IMG/VR virus record: IMGVR_UViG_3300030060_006148
Span: 1 to 43,549 of that record
Strand: one strand, 5' to 3'
DNA: 43,549 nt
Source: a virus
The notes beneath the pieces were generated by a model. The model had not been told where the DNA came from. It was given only the letters and a program-made list of their open reading frames with translations, and ran no database searches. Shown one piece after another: positions 22,514 to 29,951 of this stretch (position 1 is its first letter; the number at the start of each line of letters is the position of its first letter). The translations under genes and the position numbers were made by a program.

Positions 22514-23561
22514 TGGACAACTTTCTACAGACAGGAGAGCTTGGTTCGACACACTTGATGACTGGCTCAAACGTGATCGGTTTGTTTTTGTGGGTTGGAG
22601 CGGTCTCCTGCTTTTCCCTACTGCTTATCTTGCTATCGGAGGATGGCTCACAGGAACCACCTTCGTCACCTCCTGGTACACGCACGGGCTTGCTTCCAGT
22701 TACCTTGAAGGTGCCAACTTCCTCACAGCAGCAGTCTCGTCACCAGCTGACGCGATGGGACATTCGCTCCTACTGCTCTGGGGTCCTGAAGCACAAGGCA
22801 GTTTCATCCGCTGGTGCCAGCTTGGTGGCCTGTGGACTTTCGTTGCTCTTCATGGTGCCTTTGCCCTCATTGGCTTCATGCTCCGACAATTCGAGATCGC
22901 AAGACTCGTCGGCATCCGGCCTTATAACGCGATTGCGTTCAGCGGACCTATTGCCGTTTTCACGTCAGTTTTCCTCATCTATCCCCTTGGCCAAAGCAGT
23001 TGGTTCTTCGCCCCTTCGTTTGGCGTAGCGGCAATCTTCAGATTCCTACTATTTCTACAGGGTTTCCATAACTGGACACTCAATCCATTTCATATGATGG
23101 GAGTTGCAGGAATACTTGGAGGCGCACTTCTGTGTGCAATCCATGGTGCAACTGTAGAAAATACGCTTTACGAAGATGGAGAATCATCTAATACATTCAA
23201 GGCATTTGAGCCAACTCAAGAGGAAGAAACCTATTCAATGGTCACAGCGAATAGATTCTGGTCTCAGATCTTTGGAGTTGCTTTCAGTAATAAGCGCTGG
23301 CTTCATTTCTTTATGCTTTTTGTACCTGTTATGGGGCTCTGGGTCTCCAGTATTGGAATCATCGGTCTTGCACTTAATCTCCGCGCTTATGACTTCGTAA
23401 GTCAAGAGATACGTGCAGCAGAGGATCCTGAGTTTGAAACTTTCTATACGAAAAACATTCTTTTGAATGAAGGCTTACGTGCATGGTTAGCCCCTGTTGA
23501 CCAGCCGCATGAAAGCTTTGTGTTTCCAGAAGAAGTTTTACCGCGAGGTAACGCTCTTTAA
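22500..23561 (+). CDS. psbD: Photosystem II D2 protein
   Basis: 353 residues, normal D2 length. Starts [40 protein letters not shown], the TyrD region ([16 protein letters not shown]), [18 protein letters not shown] with chlorophyll and quinone-site residues, and the end [20 protein letters not shown] are all D2 hallmarks. Partners with D1 in the reaction centre. Starts inside the 66-aa gene. Confidence 0.98.
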   Translation: MTTLNGQLSTDRRAWFDTLDDWLKRDRFVFVGWSGLLLFPTAYLAIGGWLTGTTFVTSWYTHGLASSYLEGANFLTAAVSSPADAMGHSLLLLWGPEAQGSFIRWCQLGGLWTFVALHGAFALIGFMLRQFEIARLVGIRPYNAIAFSGPIAVFTSVFLIYPLGQSSWFFAPSFGVAAIFRFLLFLQGFHNWTLNPFHMMGVAGILGGALLCAIHGATVENTLYEDGESSNTFKAFEPTQEEETYSMVTANRFWSQIFGVAFSNKRWLHFFMLFVPVMGLWVSSIGIIGLALNLRAYDFVSQEIRAAEDPEFETFYTKNILLNEGLRAWLAPVDQPHESFVFPEEVLPRGNAL

Positions 23562-23597
23562 AATGTTAGGCTCTCACAATAGGGCCTAATATATCTC

Positions 23598-23756
23598 ATG
23601 GAACTTACAACTGAAGAGCTAAAGGAAGTGCGTGTTGCTACCATTTATTATATGCAGCACCACATTTCAATTAAAAGCCCACGCTACAAAGAGTATGAAG
23701 TTATACTACAGAAGTTGAGCAAATCTATACAAAACATTAATGACCACAACAACTGA
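23598..23756 (+). CDS. 52-aa protein overlapping hli
   Basis: MELTTEELKEVRVATIYYMQ then a short helical protein ending SIQNINDHNN. Its last 17 bases overlap the hli start. Predicted all-helical and soluble. No family recognised; probably part of the psbA-psbD-hli transcript. Confidence 0.55.
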   Translation: MELTTEELKEVRVATIYYMQHHISIKSPRYKEYEVILQKLSKSIQNINDHNN

Positions 23757-23946
23757 AGAACGTGGAAAGCTTAATTTATTTGCGACTGAACCACGTATGT
23801 ACATTGACCACGATTACGCCCCTTTATACAGAATTATCATGAATGAAAAAGCAGAACGCATTAACGGTCTCGCTGCAATGCTTGGCGTTGTTGCTGCCCT
23901 TGGTGCTTATGGATTCACCGGCCAAATCATTCCCGGCATTTGGTGA
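23740..23946 (+). CDS. hli: High-light-inducible (Hli) protein, atypical motif
   Basis: 68 residues. The C-terminal helix reads AERINGLAAMLGVVAALGAY then TGQIIPGIW, the single-helix chlorophyll a/b-like protein (Hlip) pattern. The usual motif is ExxNGR; here Arg is replaced by Leu (ERINGLAAM), so the Glu-Arg salt bridge that binds chlorophyll would be lost or altered. Hlips protect photosystems and carry chlorophyll during D1 repair, which fits the psbA/psbD neighbours. Confidence 0.92.
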   Translation: MTTTTEERGKLNLFATEPRMYIDHDYAPLYRIIMNEKAERINGLAAMLGVVAALGAYGFTGQIIPGIW

Positions 23947-24028
23947 ACTAAACATAGGGTGGGCATCTGGATTCTATTCGGGTCCTACCCTAATGTTCAA
24001 CTTATTTAAGTGGTGATATCTAATGACA

Positions 24029-24046
24029 AGCCGTTTCTTAACGGCT
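24029..24046 (+). terminator. Hairpin AGCCGTT-tctt-AACGGCT
   Basis: Perfect 7-bp stem, 80 bases after hli, no T-run. A weaker TAGGGT/ACCCTA pairing lies at 23955-23992 and CCCCTAAAGGG at 24062-24072. Likely ends the photosystem transcript. Confidence 0.55.
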
Positions 24047-24094
24047 ATATTAAATAGGTAGCCCCTAAAGGGTTGATGTTTATATTCTTGAAAC

Positions 24095-24262
24095 ATGGAA
24101 CTTTCACGTCCTCACCTCGACGAACTAACAGAGGTAATTGAAGACACTGTCGAATATGCCTGCGATCTTCACCAGCTTTCTGGGGAGCTTGTATGGACTG
24201 TTGTGCAGTGTTTGGCAACGGCAAAACTGGCTGAGCTTAACAACCAAGTAGCAGCAGCCTGA
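24095..24262 (+). CDS. Unknown 55-aa acidic helical protein
   Basis: MELSRPHLDELTEVIEDTVE then YACDLHQLSGELVWTVVQCL and AKLAELNNQVAAA: a small all-helical protein. No family recognised with certainty. It ends 10 bases before linker 17. Confidence 0.6.
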   Translation: MELSRPHLDELTEVIEDTVEYACDLHQLSGELVWTVVQCLATAKLAELNNQVAAA

Positions 24263-24272
24263 ATACAACCTT

Positions 24273-24288
24273 GGCGCTTCTCAGCGCC
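24273..24288 (+). repeat. Linker 17: hairpin GGCGCT-TCTC-AGCGCC
   Basis: Followed by GCCCttatGGGC and a TGTTCAC near 24317; 53 nt to the ATG at 24342. Box weak and spacing long. Confidence 0.7.
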
Positions 24289-24341
24289 TTTAACGGTTAT
24301 TGCCCTTATGGGCGTTTGTTCACGTACATTTTTTTATTCAC

Positions 24342-25016
24342 ATGACTATTGTTTCCACTGCATTTGACACTCAAGTTGTTGACAACTCTGCACTTATTGT
24401 TGCCGAGCTTGAAGGCGGTCAGACTTCAGATGTACAGATGATGATTGGCATTGGACTTGTCAAAGATTCCGATGCTGTCTTCTTTGAGTACGTTGGAGAA
24501 AAAGAGCACCGTGCACTGACTATTCCTACTACTGGCAAGCCACTGGGTACTCTTTATGACATTCTTCTGACTGGCATTTCAGTTGCTGATGATATTGGTG
24601 AATTCAAAGCTAGCAAGCTTAATCTGTTTGTTACTACCAAAAGTGGTCACGAGATCATGATTACTTCAGGACTCACTACTCTTTGGTCTCAGTGTGTAAT
24701 GACTGGACTGCTGGGATTGGAGCAGCAAGACGGTCTTACGAGTCCCTTCAGCCTTGATACATGGAAAGGCTCTACTGGTATGCGTCCTTGTCTTGCAGCT
24801 ATCAAAGTAGGCCGTGCACGTATCTCTGATCAGGGTATGTATGACCAGTTCAAAGATCTGCGTGGTCTGAAAAATAAAGTAGCCAAAGCAGAAAAGCTCG
24901 ATGAGACTATGCGATCTGCAGTGAATATCATCAGATCTGGACTTGGATTCCAGGAGCCTATCGAACCAGTTACCGTAGAGACTGTAGATACTAAGTCTGA
25001 AGAAGGCGACTTTTGA
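24342..25016 (+). CDS. Unknown 224-aa protein with acidic-Phe C-terminus
   Basis: MTIVSTAFDTQVVDNSALIV starts a probable beta-rich domain (to about residue 150) with Gly-rich turns; then a helical region (QFKDLRGLKNKVAKAEKLDE) and an acidic tail ending KSEEGDF. The tail resembles the acidic-Phe ends of T7 gp2.5 and gp4. A replication or recombination role is suggested by the tail alone; no family recognised. ATG 24342 preferred over an upstream in-frame start at 24300. Confidence 0.7.
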   Translation: MTIVSTAFDTQVVDNSALIVAELEGGQTSDVQMMIGIGLVKDSDAVFFEYVGEKEHRALTIPTTGKPLGTLYDILLTGISVADDIGEFKASKLNLFVTTKSGHEIMITSGLTTLWSQCVMTGLLGLEQQDGLTSPFSLDTWKGSTGMRPCLAAIKVGRARISDQGMYDQFKDLRGLKNKVAKAEKLDETMRSAVNIIRSGLGFQEPIEPVTVETVDTKSEEGDF

Positions 25017-25056
25017 AATCCATTGTCGAACGTCATATCTGAACTGTGTTTGACTC

Positions 25057-25080
25057 GGAGGTACCTTACCTCCGTTTTGT
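25057..25080 (+). terminator. Rho-independent terminator
   Basis: GGAGGTA (25057-25063), loop CCT, TACCTCC (25067-25073), then GTTTTGTT. It ends the 24342-25016 gene; an upstream TTG-started frame (25023) that would cross it is therefore unlikely. Confidence 0.8.
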
Positions 25081-25106
25081 TAAACCTCGATCTAAATGCA
25101 AATGAT

Positions 25107-25214
25107 ATGCAGTTATCTACCTTCATATCATTGTTGCAGCATTTAGAGAACAACCCACAAGAATACTTGGAAATTATAAATGGACAAATCTCTTCCAGCA
25201 GAACTCAAACTTGA
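25107..25214 (+). CDS. Possible 35-aa peptide
   Basis: ATG 25107 opens MQLSTFISLLQHLENNPQEY, ending SSSRTQT, and overlaps the next ATG at 25180. No ribosome site. It may be just leader sequence of the following operon. Confidence 0.35.
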   Translation: MQLSTFISLLQHLENNPQEYLEIINGQISSSRTQT

Positions 25215-25416
25215 AAGTTACGATGTGCTTGATCTTGTGTTGCTATGTCATGCAGCACTTGCTCAAGATTCACCCGAACGTCCTGAGCATTATCTAAACC
25301 AAATACTTAATATTTTGTTTGGTTATCTCACGATGGATCAGCGTAAAACAGTTGAAGAGTATCTTGCAGAGAAGAAATATCTTCCGCCACTTAAATTGCA
25401 CCTACCGAACTCATGA
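25180..25416 (+). CDS. Unknown 78-aa protein
   Basis: MDKSLPAELKLESYDVLDLV with Leu-rich helices (LVLLCHAALAQDSPERPEHY, MDQRKTVEEYLAEKKYLPP). All-helical, soluble. First clear gene of the overlapping micro-gene operon that runs to 28.5 kb. Overlaps the next ATG by 4 bases. Confidence 0.6.
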   Translation: MDKSLPAELKLESYDVLDLVLLCHAALAQDSPERPEHYLNQILNILFGYLTMDQRKTVEEYLAEKKYLPPLKLHLPNS

Positions 25417-25568
25417 ATGACTACGACATTATTTATGTAGATGATCGTGGAGATAAACAGGAGTTTGTTGTGACTTCGGTAGATACAAGATCTGCAATCA
25501 AAGATTTATACGATTTATGCCCTGATGCTAAGCGAATCATTCGCTGCACACCCAAACCTAATTCTTGA
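25413..25568 (+). CDS. Unknown 51-aa protein
   Basis: MNDYDIIYVDDRGDKQEFVV then TSVDTRSAIKDLYDLCPDAK: a beta-alpha pattern seen in many phage micro-proteins. Overlaps the preceding stop (ATGA). No family recognised. Confidence 0.55.
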   Translation: MNDYDIIYVDDRGDKQEFVVTSVDTRSAIKDLYDLCPDAKRIIRCTPKPNS

Positions 25569-25615
25569 TCTTCAATTGCTGCATTGGACAGGATCCACTC
25601 ACACCTGATTGACCC

Positions 25616-25864
25616 ATGAACCTTACACAAGAAGAATGCGAAGTTTTTCTTAAGCTTCTCAAAATGAGATGCAAGTATTGGCAACGCCGATACGACCAAT
25701 CTTTTGAAAGCCGTGATGACAAGCTTGATTGGCTAATTCAACTCAATACTGACGAAGAGCACGATGCGAATAATCGCAGATGGCGTGCCGAAGCTGAGAA
25801 ATATCTATCTAAGTACAAACCAATCATTGCCAAACTTGACCCACCTACCCACACACCTGATTGA
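25616..25864 (+). CDS. Unknown 82-aa helical protein
   Basis: MNLTQEECEVFLKLLKMRCK and the rest are predicted helical and rich in Lys, Glu and Trp (NNRRWRAEAEKYLSKYKPII). Preceded by ACACCTGATTGACC, a string that also sits at the next two gene junctions. No family recognised. Confidence 0.6.
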   Translation: MNLTQEECEVFLKLLKMRCKYWQRRYDQSFESRDDKLDWLIQLNTDEEHDANNRRWRAEAEKYLSKYKPIIAKLDPPTHTPD

Positions 25865-25867
25865 CCG

Positions 25868-26149
25868 ATGAAAATCACCTGCATCATCGAAGTTCCCATG
25901 GAGGTTTACATTACTGTGGAACGCGATCAATTGCCTGACAGCAAACTTCAGTTTCTGCGCGGCATCACTCTTAAAGAGCAGCGGAATGGAGGAATCGGCT
26001 TTTCATCCTGGCATCAAGACAACAAGGATGAAGTTGACTTCTACGATCGCACTGACAGCATCACTCACACTTGGGATAACTCCACGTCTGACGATGTAAA
26101 AGTGTGTGATGAGGAAGGCAATCAAATTACATTCACAACACCTGATTAA
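25868..26149 (+). CDS. Unknown 93-aa beta-rich protein
   Basis: MKITCIIEVPMEVYITVERD then alternating beta-like strands and acidic loops, ending TFTTPD. Starts three bases after the previous stop within the repeated CACCTGATTGACC junction. No family recognised. Confidence 0.6.
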   Translation: MKITCIIEVPMEVYITVERDQLPDSKLQFLRGITLKEQRNGGIGFSSWHQDNKDEVDFYDRTDSITHTWDNSTSDDVKVCDEEGNQITFTTPD

Positions 26150-26152
26150 CTC

Positions 26153-26467
26153 ATGGCAAAACAATTACAAGCAGAAATGGAAGCAATTCCTGTTTCCACT
26201 CCAGGGCCACGCACTGTCTTCAATCCAACGACTTTGGAAGAAGATCAAAACTTCGGCTACGAAGCCGAGATACAATACAAACGCAAGCCGCCGTCAACTA
26301 GGCTCATTCTGTGTAATCGTTTGGACACAGTAAGGGTTGGCGAACCCGTGATGATTAGTTATCATTCAGGCATGCGCTGCTACAAACATAGCCGCCATAT
26401 TACTACATCTAACTTAGATAATTGCATTGGTGGCTTTTATTTCACCAATGGTCAATCTGCTGAATAA
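26153..26467 (+). CDS. Unknown 104-aa protein
   Basis: MAKQLQAEMEAIPVSTPGPR; later RLILCNRLDTVRVGEPVMIS and SRHITTSNLDNCIGGFYFTN look beta-rich. Starts after the third CACCTGATT junction. Abuts the thioredoxin-like gene with no gap. No family recognised. Confidence 0.6.
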   Translation: MAKQLQAEMEAIPVSTPGPRTVFNPTTLEEDQNFGYEAEIQYKRKPPSTRLILCNRLDTVRVGEPVMISYHSGMRCYKHSRHITTSNLDNCIGGFYFTNGQSAE

Positions 26468-26818
26468 ATGATGAAATCCTATCACTTATATGTCTTTACC
26501 CAAGACAACTGTGCTCCATGTAATCGACTAAAAGAGCATGTTAATACTTTGACAGAATCTGAAAAACTTGAGTTGGATTTTGTACCACTTAAGGCACCCA
26601 ATGGCTCACCTACAGCGCTTGCGGAAGAACTTAAAGTTGATCTATCACCAACTCTTGTAGTCGTACATGAAACAGTTGCATGCGATATTGATCCTGAAAC
26701 AGAATATGAATTCTGTGCACACGAAGAAGAGAGTGTAGAACGCTTTGTTGGTGCCAACAGCATCATTGAACATCTACAAGCAACACTTGATGCATACACT
26801 TACGCACACCCTGAATGA
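26468..26818 (+). CDS. Thioredoxin-like protein
   Basis: 116 residues. YHLYVFTQDNCAPCNRLKEH is the first strand plus a CAPC redox motif; LSPTLVVVHE contains the cis-proline segment that faces the active site. An acidic insert (CDIDPETEYEFCAHEEESVE) follows and may change partner choice. It would re-reduce ribonucleotide reductase, encoded 1.7 kb downstream. Confidence 0.85.
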   Translation: MMKSYHLYVFTQDNCAPCNRLKEHVNTLTESEKLELDFVPLKAPNGSPTALAEELKVDLSPTLVVVHETVACDIDPETEYEFCAHEEESVERFVGANSIIEHLQATLDAYTYAHPE

Positions 26819-26949
26819 CAACCTACAAAGTCTCCTTTTTTATAACAACTGACTTGCATCCAGATAAATGGGTGCTGCCAGCGATTGAACAAGTTCGGCA
26901 TGTTTCCGAAGAACTAACTGACTATGAAGTACAAGAGGTAACTAAATGA
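26815..26949 (+). CDS. 44-aa micro-protein
   Basis: ATG overlaps the previous stop. MTTYKVSFFITTDLHPDKWV then a helix (LPAIEQVRHVSEELTDYEVQ): a beta-alpha-beta ferredoxin-like half. Overlaps the next ATG (AAATGA). No family recognised. Confidence 0.55.
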   Translation: MTTYKVSFFITTDLHPDKWVLPAIEQVRHVSEELTDYEVQEVTK

Positions 26950-27095
26950 CACGCGACCAAATGATTAAAGAGATCATTGTTGTTAGCAATGACCTCATGG
27001 AACGAGATGATTTTCTCGACAGTTCAGACAAAGAAGTCCACATGAGCTATTGCGAATGGTTGGGCTATGACCCATTTGAAGTGTTCCCACTATGA
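26946..27095 (+). CDS. 49-aa acidic micro-protein
   Basis: MTRDQMIKEIIVVSNDLMER then DDFLDSSDKEVHMSYCEWLG, ending DPFEVFPL. Overlaps both neighbours by 4 bases. No family recognised. Confidence 0.55.
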   Translation: MTRDQMIKEIIVVSNDLMERDDFLDSSDKEVHMSYCEWLGYDPFEVFPL

Positions 27096-27256
27096 AAGCT
27101 GAAGACTACATACAAGCCTGGATTGACATGAATCCAGAGCTTGAAAAAGAATCACCTGGGATACGTCTAGCAATCCCTTCACTTGAACGTACTAAAGAAT
27201 GGATAAATGAAACACCAGAATCTTGGCATAACCCAACAACTGGACAATGTGGTTAA
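27092..27256 (+). CDS. 54-aa micro-protein
   Basis: MKAEDYIQAWIDMNPELEKE then ERTKEWINETPESWHNPTTG; helical and acidic. Overlaps the preceding stop by 4 bases and the following frame by 50. Confidence 0.5.
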   Translation: MKAEDYIQAWIDMNPELEKESPGIRLAIPSLERTKEWINETPESWHNPTTGQCG

Positions 27257-27362
27257 GCTATTGGATGGTGAATTAACTCACCAAACAATGCTTGATTCAA
27301 AAGGCAACATTCAATATAGGTACATCATTACATACACCAAATGCGATACGTCTACACCTTAG
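27207..27362 (+). CDS. 51-aa micro-protein, large overlap
   Basis: MKHQNLGITQQLDNVVKLLD then DSKGNIQYRYIITYTKCDTS. It shares about 50 bases with the preceding gene in another frame and 22 with the next. The beta-like C-terminal half and the continuing overlap chain favour a real gene. Confidence 0.45.
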   Translation: MKHQNLGITQQLDNVVKLLDGELTHQTMLDSKGNIQYRYIITYTKCDTSTP

Positions 27363-27496
27363 TGATCGACAATGATGAAGATCCTGAACCGAAAATCTGG
27401 GAGGCGCTCAATGAGCGCTTCCTGGCTGGTGCTGATCACATCTATTTAGAACTCAAAGACTACTACAACTTTCCACCAATTGATGACAGAACATGA
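27341..27496 (+). CDS. 51-aa micro-protein
   Basis: MRYVYTLVIDNDEDPEPKIW then EALNERFLAGADHIYLELKD: again a beta-helix-beta pattern similar in layout to the 44-aa gene at 26815. Ends within the next gene's start. Confidence 0.5.
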   Translation: MRYVYTLVIDNDEDPEPKIWEALNERFLAGADHIYLELKDYYNFPPIDDRT

Positions 27497-27692
27497 AAGA
27501 GAAGAGTTTATCTTTGATTTAGCTCTTCATATGCTCAACAAAACATCTAAAGCGGGGATCTTTGCCCATGCCGTAGATCGCATCTGTGATTTGCTTGATA
27601 GAAACACAGATGAGCAATTGATTCGAATGGCTCCTGACAATTTAATAGTTCAGAAAAAGAAAAGAAAAAAGGGAAAGGCTAAAGGATTTTAA
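27483..27692 (+). CDS. 69-aa protein with Lys-rich tail
   Basis: MTEHEREEFIFDLALHMLNK and more helices, ending in a basic tail (QKKKRKKGKAKGF). Likely binds nucleic acid through the tail. Stop overlaps the next ATG (TAATG). Confidence 0.6.
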   Translation: MTEHEREEFIFDLALHMLNKTSKAGIFAHAVDRICDLLDRNTDEQLIRMAPDNLIVQKKKRKKGKAKGF

Positions 27693-27853
27693 TGACAGCA
27701 GTTAAATATTTACTCCTTATCGGAGAATTAGAAGGCTGCTCTGCTCATTTAAAAGACCTAGAAGAATTCGAAGACAGAGCGGCTATTAAAGCGCTGTGCT
27801 CAAAATACTACAAACTATATTTCAGTACTAAAAAACATGAGCAAAAAAGCTAA
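27692..27853 (+). CDS. 53-aa micro-protein upstream of IF-1
   Basis: MTAVKYLLLIGELEGCSAHL then DLEEFEDRAAIKALCSKYYK. Small, mixed charge. Overlaps the IF-1 start by 17 bases, so expression of the two is likely coupled. No family recognised. Confidence 0.55.
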   Translation: MTAVKYLLLIGELEGCSAHLKDLEEFEDRAAIKALCSKYYKLYFSTKKHEQKS

Positions 27854-28064
27854 TGTAATACAAGCAAAGGGCACGATATTTAAAGAAAGTGGCAATGGAT
27901 ATTTCAATGTTGAATTGGAAGAACCAACTGGTCACAAATGTCTCTGCCGTGCTTCCGGTAAATTAATTACAAGAAAGATCCAACTACTAGTTGGTGATCG
28001 AGTAACAGTTGAATTAAGTCCCTACGATTTAGATCGTGGCCGTATTACCCTCCGTGAAAAATAA
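27837..28064 (+). CDS. infA: Translation initiation factor IF-1 homologue
   Basis: 75 residues, the normal IF-1 length. AKGTIFKESGNGYFNVELEE, the SGKL-x-x-x-KI block (RASGKLITRKIQLLVGDRVT) and VELSPYDLDRGRITLREK match the bacterial IF-1 OB-fold along its length, including the SPYDL-x-x-GRI signature. IF-1 sits in the ribosomal A site and assists IF-2 and IF-3 in start selection. The host must have its own copy, so the phage gene would boost or bias initiation. Followed directly by mazG. Confidence 0.9.
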   Translation: MSKKANVIQAKGTIFKESGNGYFNVELEEPTGHKCLCRASGKLITRKIQLLVGDRVTVELSPYDLDRGRITLREK

Positions 28065-28505
28065 ATGACACTTCTTGAACAAGCAGTTGTGTTTCGTAAA
28101 ATCTTTGGACAAGAGATTTTGCCAAACATTTCTAGATACGGTTTCATTAAAAAGAAACTATGGGACATGCAGAAAGATCTTATTCGGGAAGAAGGTAAAG
28201 AGCTTCTTGAAGCGATCGATGAATGCTACGCAGATCCTGAAAATGTTACTACTAGAATGAATCTCATTAAAGAGCTTTCAGATTTGGTATTTGTTTGTTA
28301 TCAGTTTGCAGCTGCATTTAATATAGATCTTGATAAAGCAATGAACCTCGTTTATGAGAGTAATCTAAGTAAACTAGATACACAAGGTAATCCGATTTAC
28401 AGAGAAGATGGCAAGGTTTTAAAAGGTCCAAACTACAAACCACCTTCGCTTGAAGACTGTATCCCTGAATTAACACCTACTCACTACGACACAAATGGAA
28501 AGTAA
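28065..28505 (+). CDS. mazG: MazG-like nucleotide pyrophosphohydrolase
   Basis: 146 residues. IREEGKELLEAID is the Glu-rich metal-binding helix; ELSDLVFVCYQFAAAFNIDL carries the second part (ExxD) and DKAMNLVYESNLSKLD the end of the fold. Cyanophage MazG was proposed to lower ppGpp or clean nucleotide pools; in vitro it prefers dNTPs/NTPs. Last 11 bases overlap the RNR gene. Confidence 0.88.
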   Translation: MTLLEQAVVFRKIFGQEILPNISRYGFIKKKLWDMQKDLIREEGKELLEAIDECYADPENVTTRMNLIKELSDLVFVCYQFAAAFNIDLDKAMNLVYESNLSKLDTQGNPIYREDGKVLKGPNYKPPSLEDCIPELTPTHYDTNGK

Positions 28506-29934
28506 TAAAGCAATTGCCCGCACAGGTCGGGTTCAAAACTGGATCGATAATCCCACCAGTCGATTACCAGTTTCATGCACGGTCTACGTGGTGGAAGATT
28601 CGATGACAGGCCCTAATGGAATTGAAGCATCTTGGAGATTTGTCAGCCACGCTCTTCGCTTTGGAGCGGGAGTTGCGGTCCACCTCTATAAACTCAGAGC
28701 TGCAGGCATTGATAACGGCAAAGGACTCGTTGCAAGTGGCCCGGTCAGCTTTGGCAAGATATATAGCTGCCTCAACGAACAGCTCCGTAGAGGAGGTGTT
28801 TACAAAAATGGAGCAGTTGTACTGCACTTAGATATCAACCACCCAGATATTCTTGAGTTTGTCAATTGCCCTAGATCAGAGCTTCCCTGGGCTAAGCGTT
28901 GCATCAACTTGACTATGCCTCTATGGCAAAGCACCAGCGATGAAGTCAAAGGCGAAATTCTCAAAGGGATTGCTAGAGGTGATATCTGGTTAGCCAAGAT
29001 CCGTCACGATCAAGATGGTCAAAGAATTCACGCAAATGTGTGTTTAGAAGTCTTCCTGCGTAGCCGTGGCACTTGTTTACTTGAGCACATCAATGTCTCT
29101 GGGTGTTCTCTTGAAGAGTTACCACAAGCCTTTACTGATGGAATGCAAGAACTAGTAAATCTGCATAGTAAAACAGGTGTGGAGAGTACAGGTGAATACC
29201 TAACTCAAGAAGAAGATCGGCAAGTTGGTTTAGGCATCCTTGGCTTAGCGAATCTGCTAGCTCTTGAGGGTGTTACTTACTCACAATTCGCTGATGCACT
29301 TGAGTTTAACAACCACGAACAGTGGGAAATGATGGTGACTCAACCTGCACTTAATATAGTGAAAGCACTTCAAAAAGGAATTAACTCAGCAGCTGCTGTA
29401 GCACGTGAGGCCAATATGGACCGTGCGTTTGCTATTGCTCCTACTGCTAGTTGCTCCTATCGCTATACAGACCGAGCAGGCTATACAACTACCCCCGAAA
29501 TCGCACCGCCGATCGGGCGTAATGTTGATAGGGACAGCTCTACATTTGGTGTTGAAACATTTGACTACGGCAATGTTGAAACAGCTGAAGAGGTAGGCTT
29601 TGATGTCTATAAAAGAGTTGTTGATGGGATCATGGAAATGATTAATCAAACAGGTCTTGCTCATGGCTATAGTTACAACACATGGTCGGACGTTGTTTCA
29701 TACACCAACGAATTTATTGAAGAGTGGATCAACTCTCCCCAAACCAGTATGTATTACTCTCTGCAAGTAATGCAAAATACTCAAGCCAAAGATGATGCAT
29801 TAGCTGCGCTCGATGGCGACTTTGGAACTATGTTCGGGTTTGAAGAGTGGGATAGCAAAGGAATGCAAGATATGGATAAAGAGATTGATGAACTTTTCAA
29901 CGGCCCTGAAAATTGCGTTGGCTGCGCTGAGTAA
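28495..29934 (+). CDS. Ribonucleotide reductase class I alpha subunit (compact)
   Basis: 479 residues, shorter than host NrdA. C28 (PVSC) and C204 (VSGC) fit the redox pair, N181-C183-E185 (NVCLE) the thiyl-radical site, PTASCS the substrate loop, and C474/C477 (CVGC) the C-terminal dithiol. No ATP-cone at the N-terminus. This matches the compact cyanophage alpha type formerly called class II and later paired with a small beta subunit encoded next door. Makes dNDPs for phage DNA synthesis. Confidence 0.88.
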   Translation: MESNKAIARTGRVQNWIDNPTSRLPVSCTVYVVEDSMTGPNGIEASWRFVSHALRFGAGVAVHLYKLRAAGIDNGKGLVASGPVSFGKIYSCLNEQLRRGGVYKNGAVVLHLDINHPDILEFVNCPRSELPWAKRCINLTMPLWQSTSDEVKGEILKGIARGDIWLAKIRHDQDGQRIHANVCLEVFLRSRGTCLLEHINVSGCSLEELPQAFTDGMQELVNLHSKTGVESTGEYLTQEEDRQVGLGILGLANLLALEGVTYSQFADALEFNNHEQWEMMVTQPALNIVKALQKGINSAAAVAREANMDRAFAIAPTASCSYRYTDRAGYTTTPEIAPPIGRNVDRDSSTFGVETFDYGNVETAEEVGFDVYKRVVDGIMEMINQTGLAHGYSYNTWSDVVSYTNEFIEEWINSPQTSMYYSLQVMQNTQAKDDALAALDGDFGTMFGFEEWDSKGMQDMDKEIDELFNGPENCVGCAE

Positions 29935-29951
29935 ACCAAATTCCCAAAAAC

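Noticed and set aside
25023-25106. TTG start for the ORF ending at 25214
   Set aside because: The frame would be translated through a clear terminator hairpin at 25057-25080.
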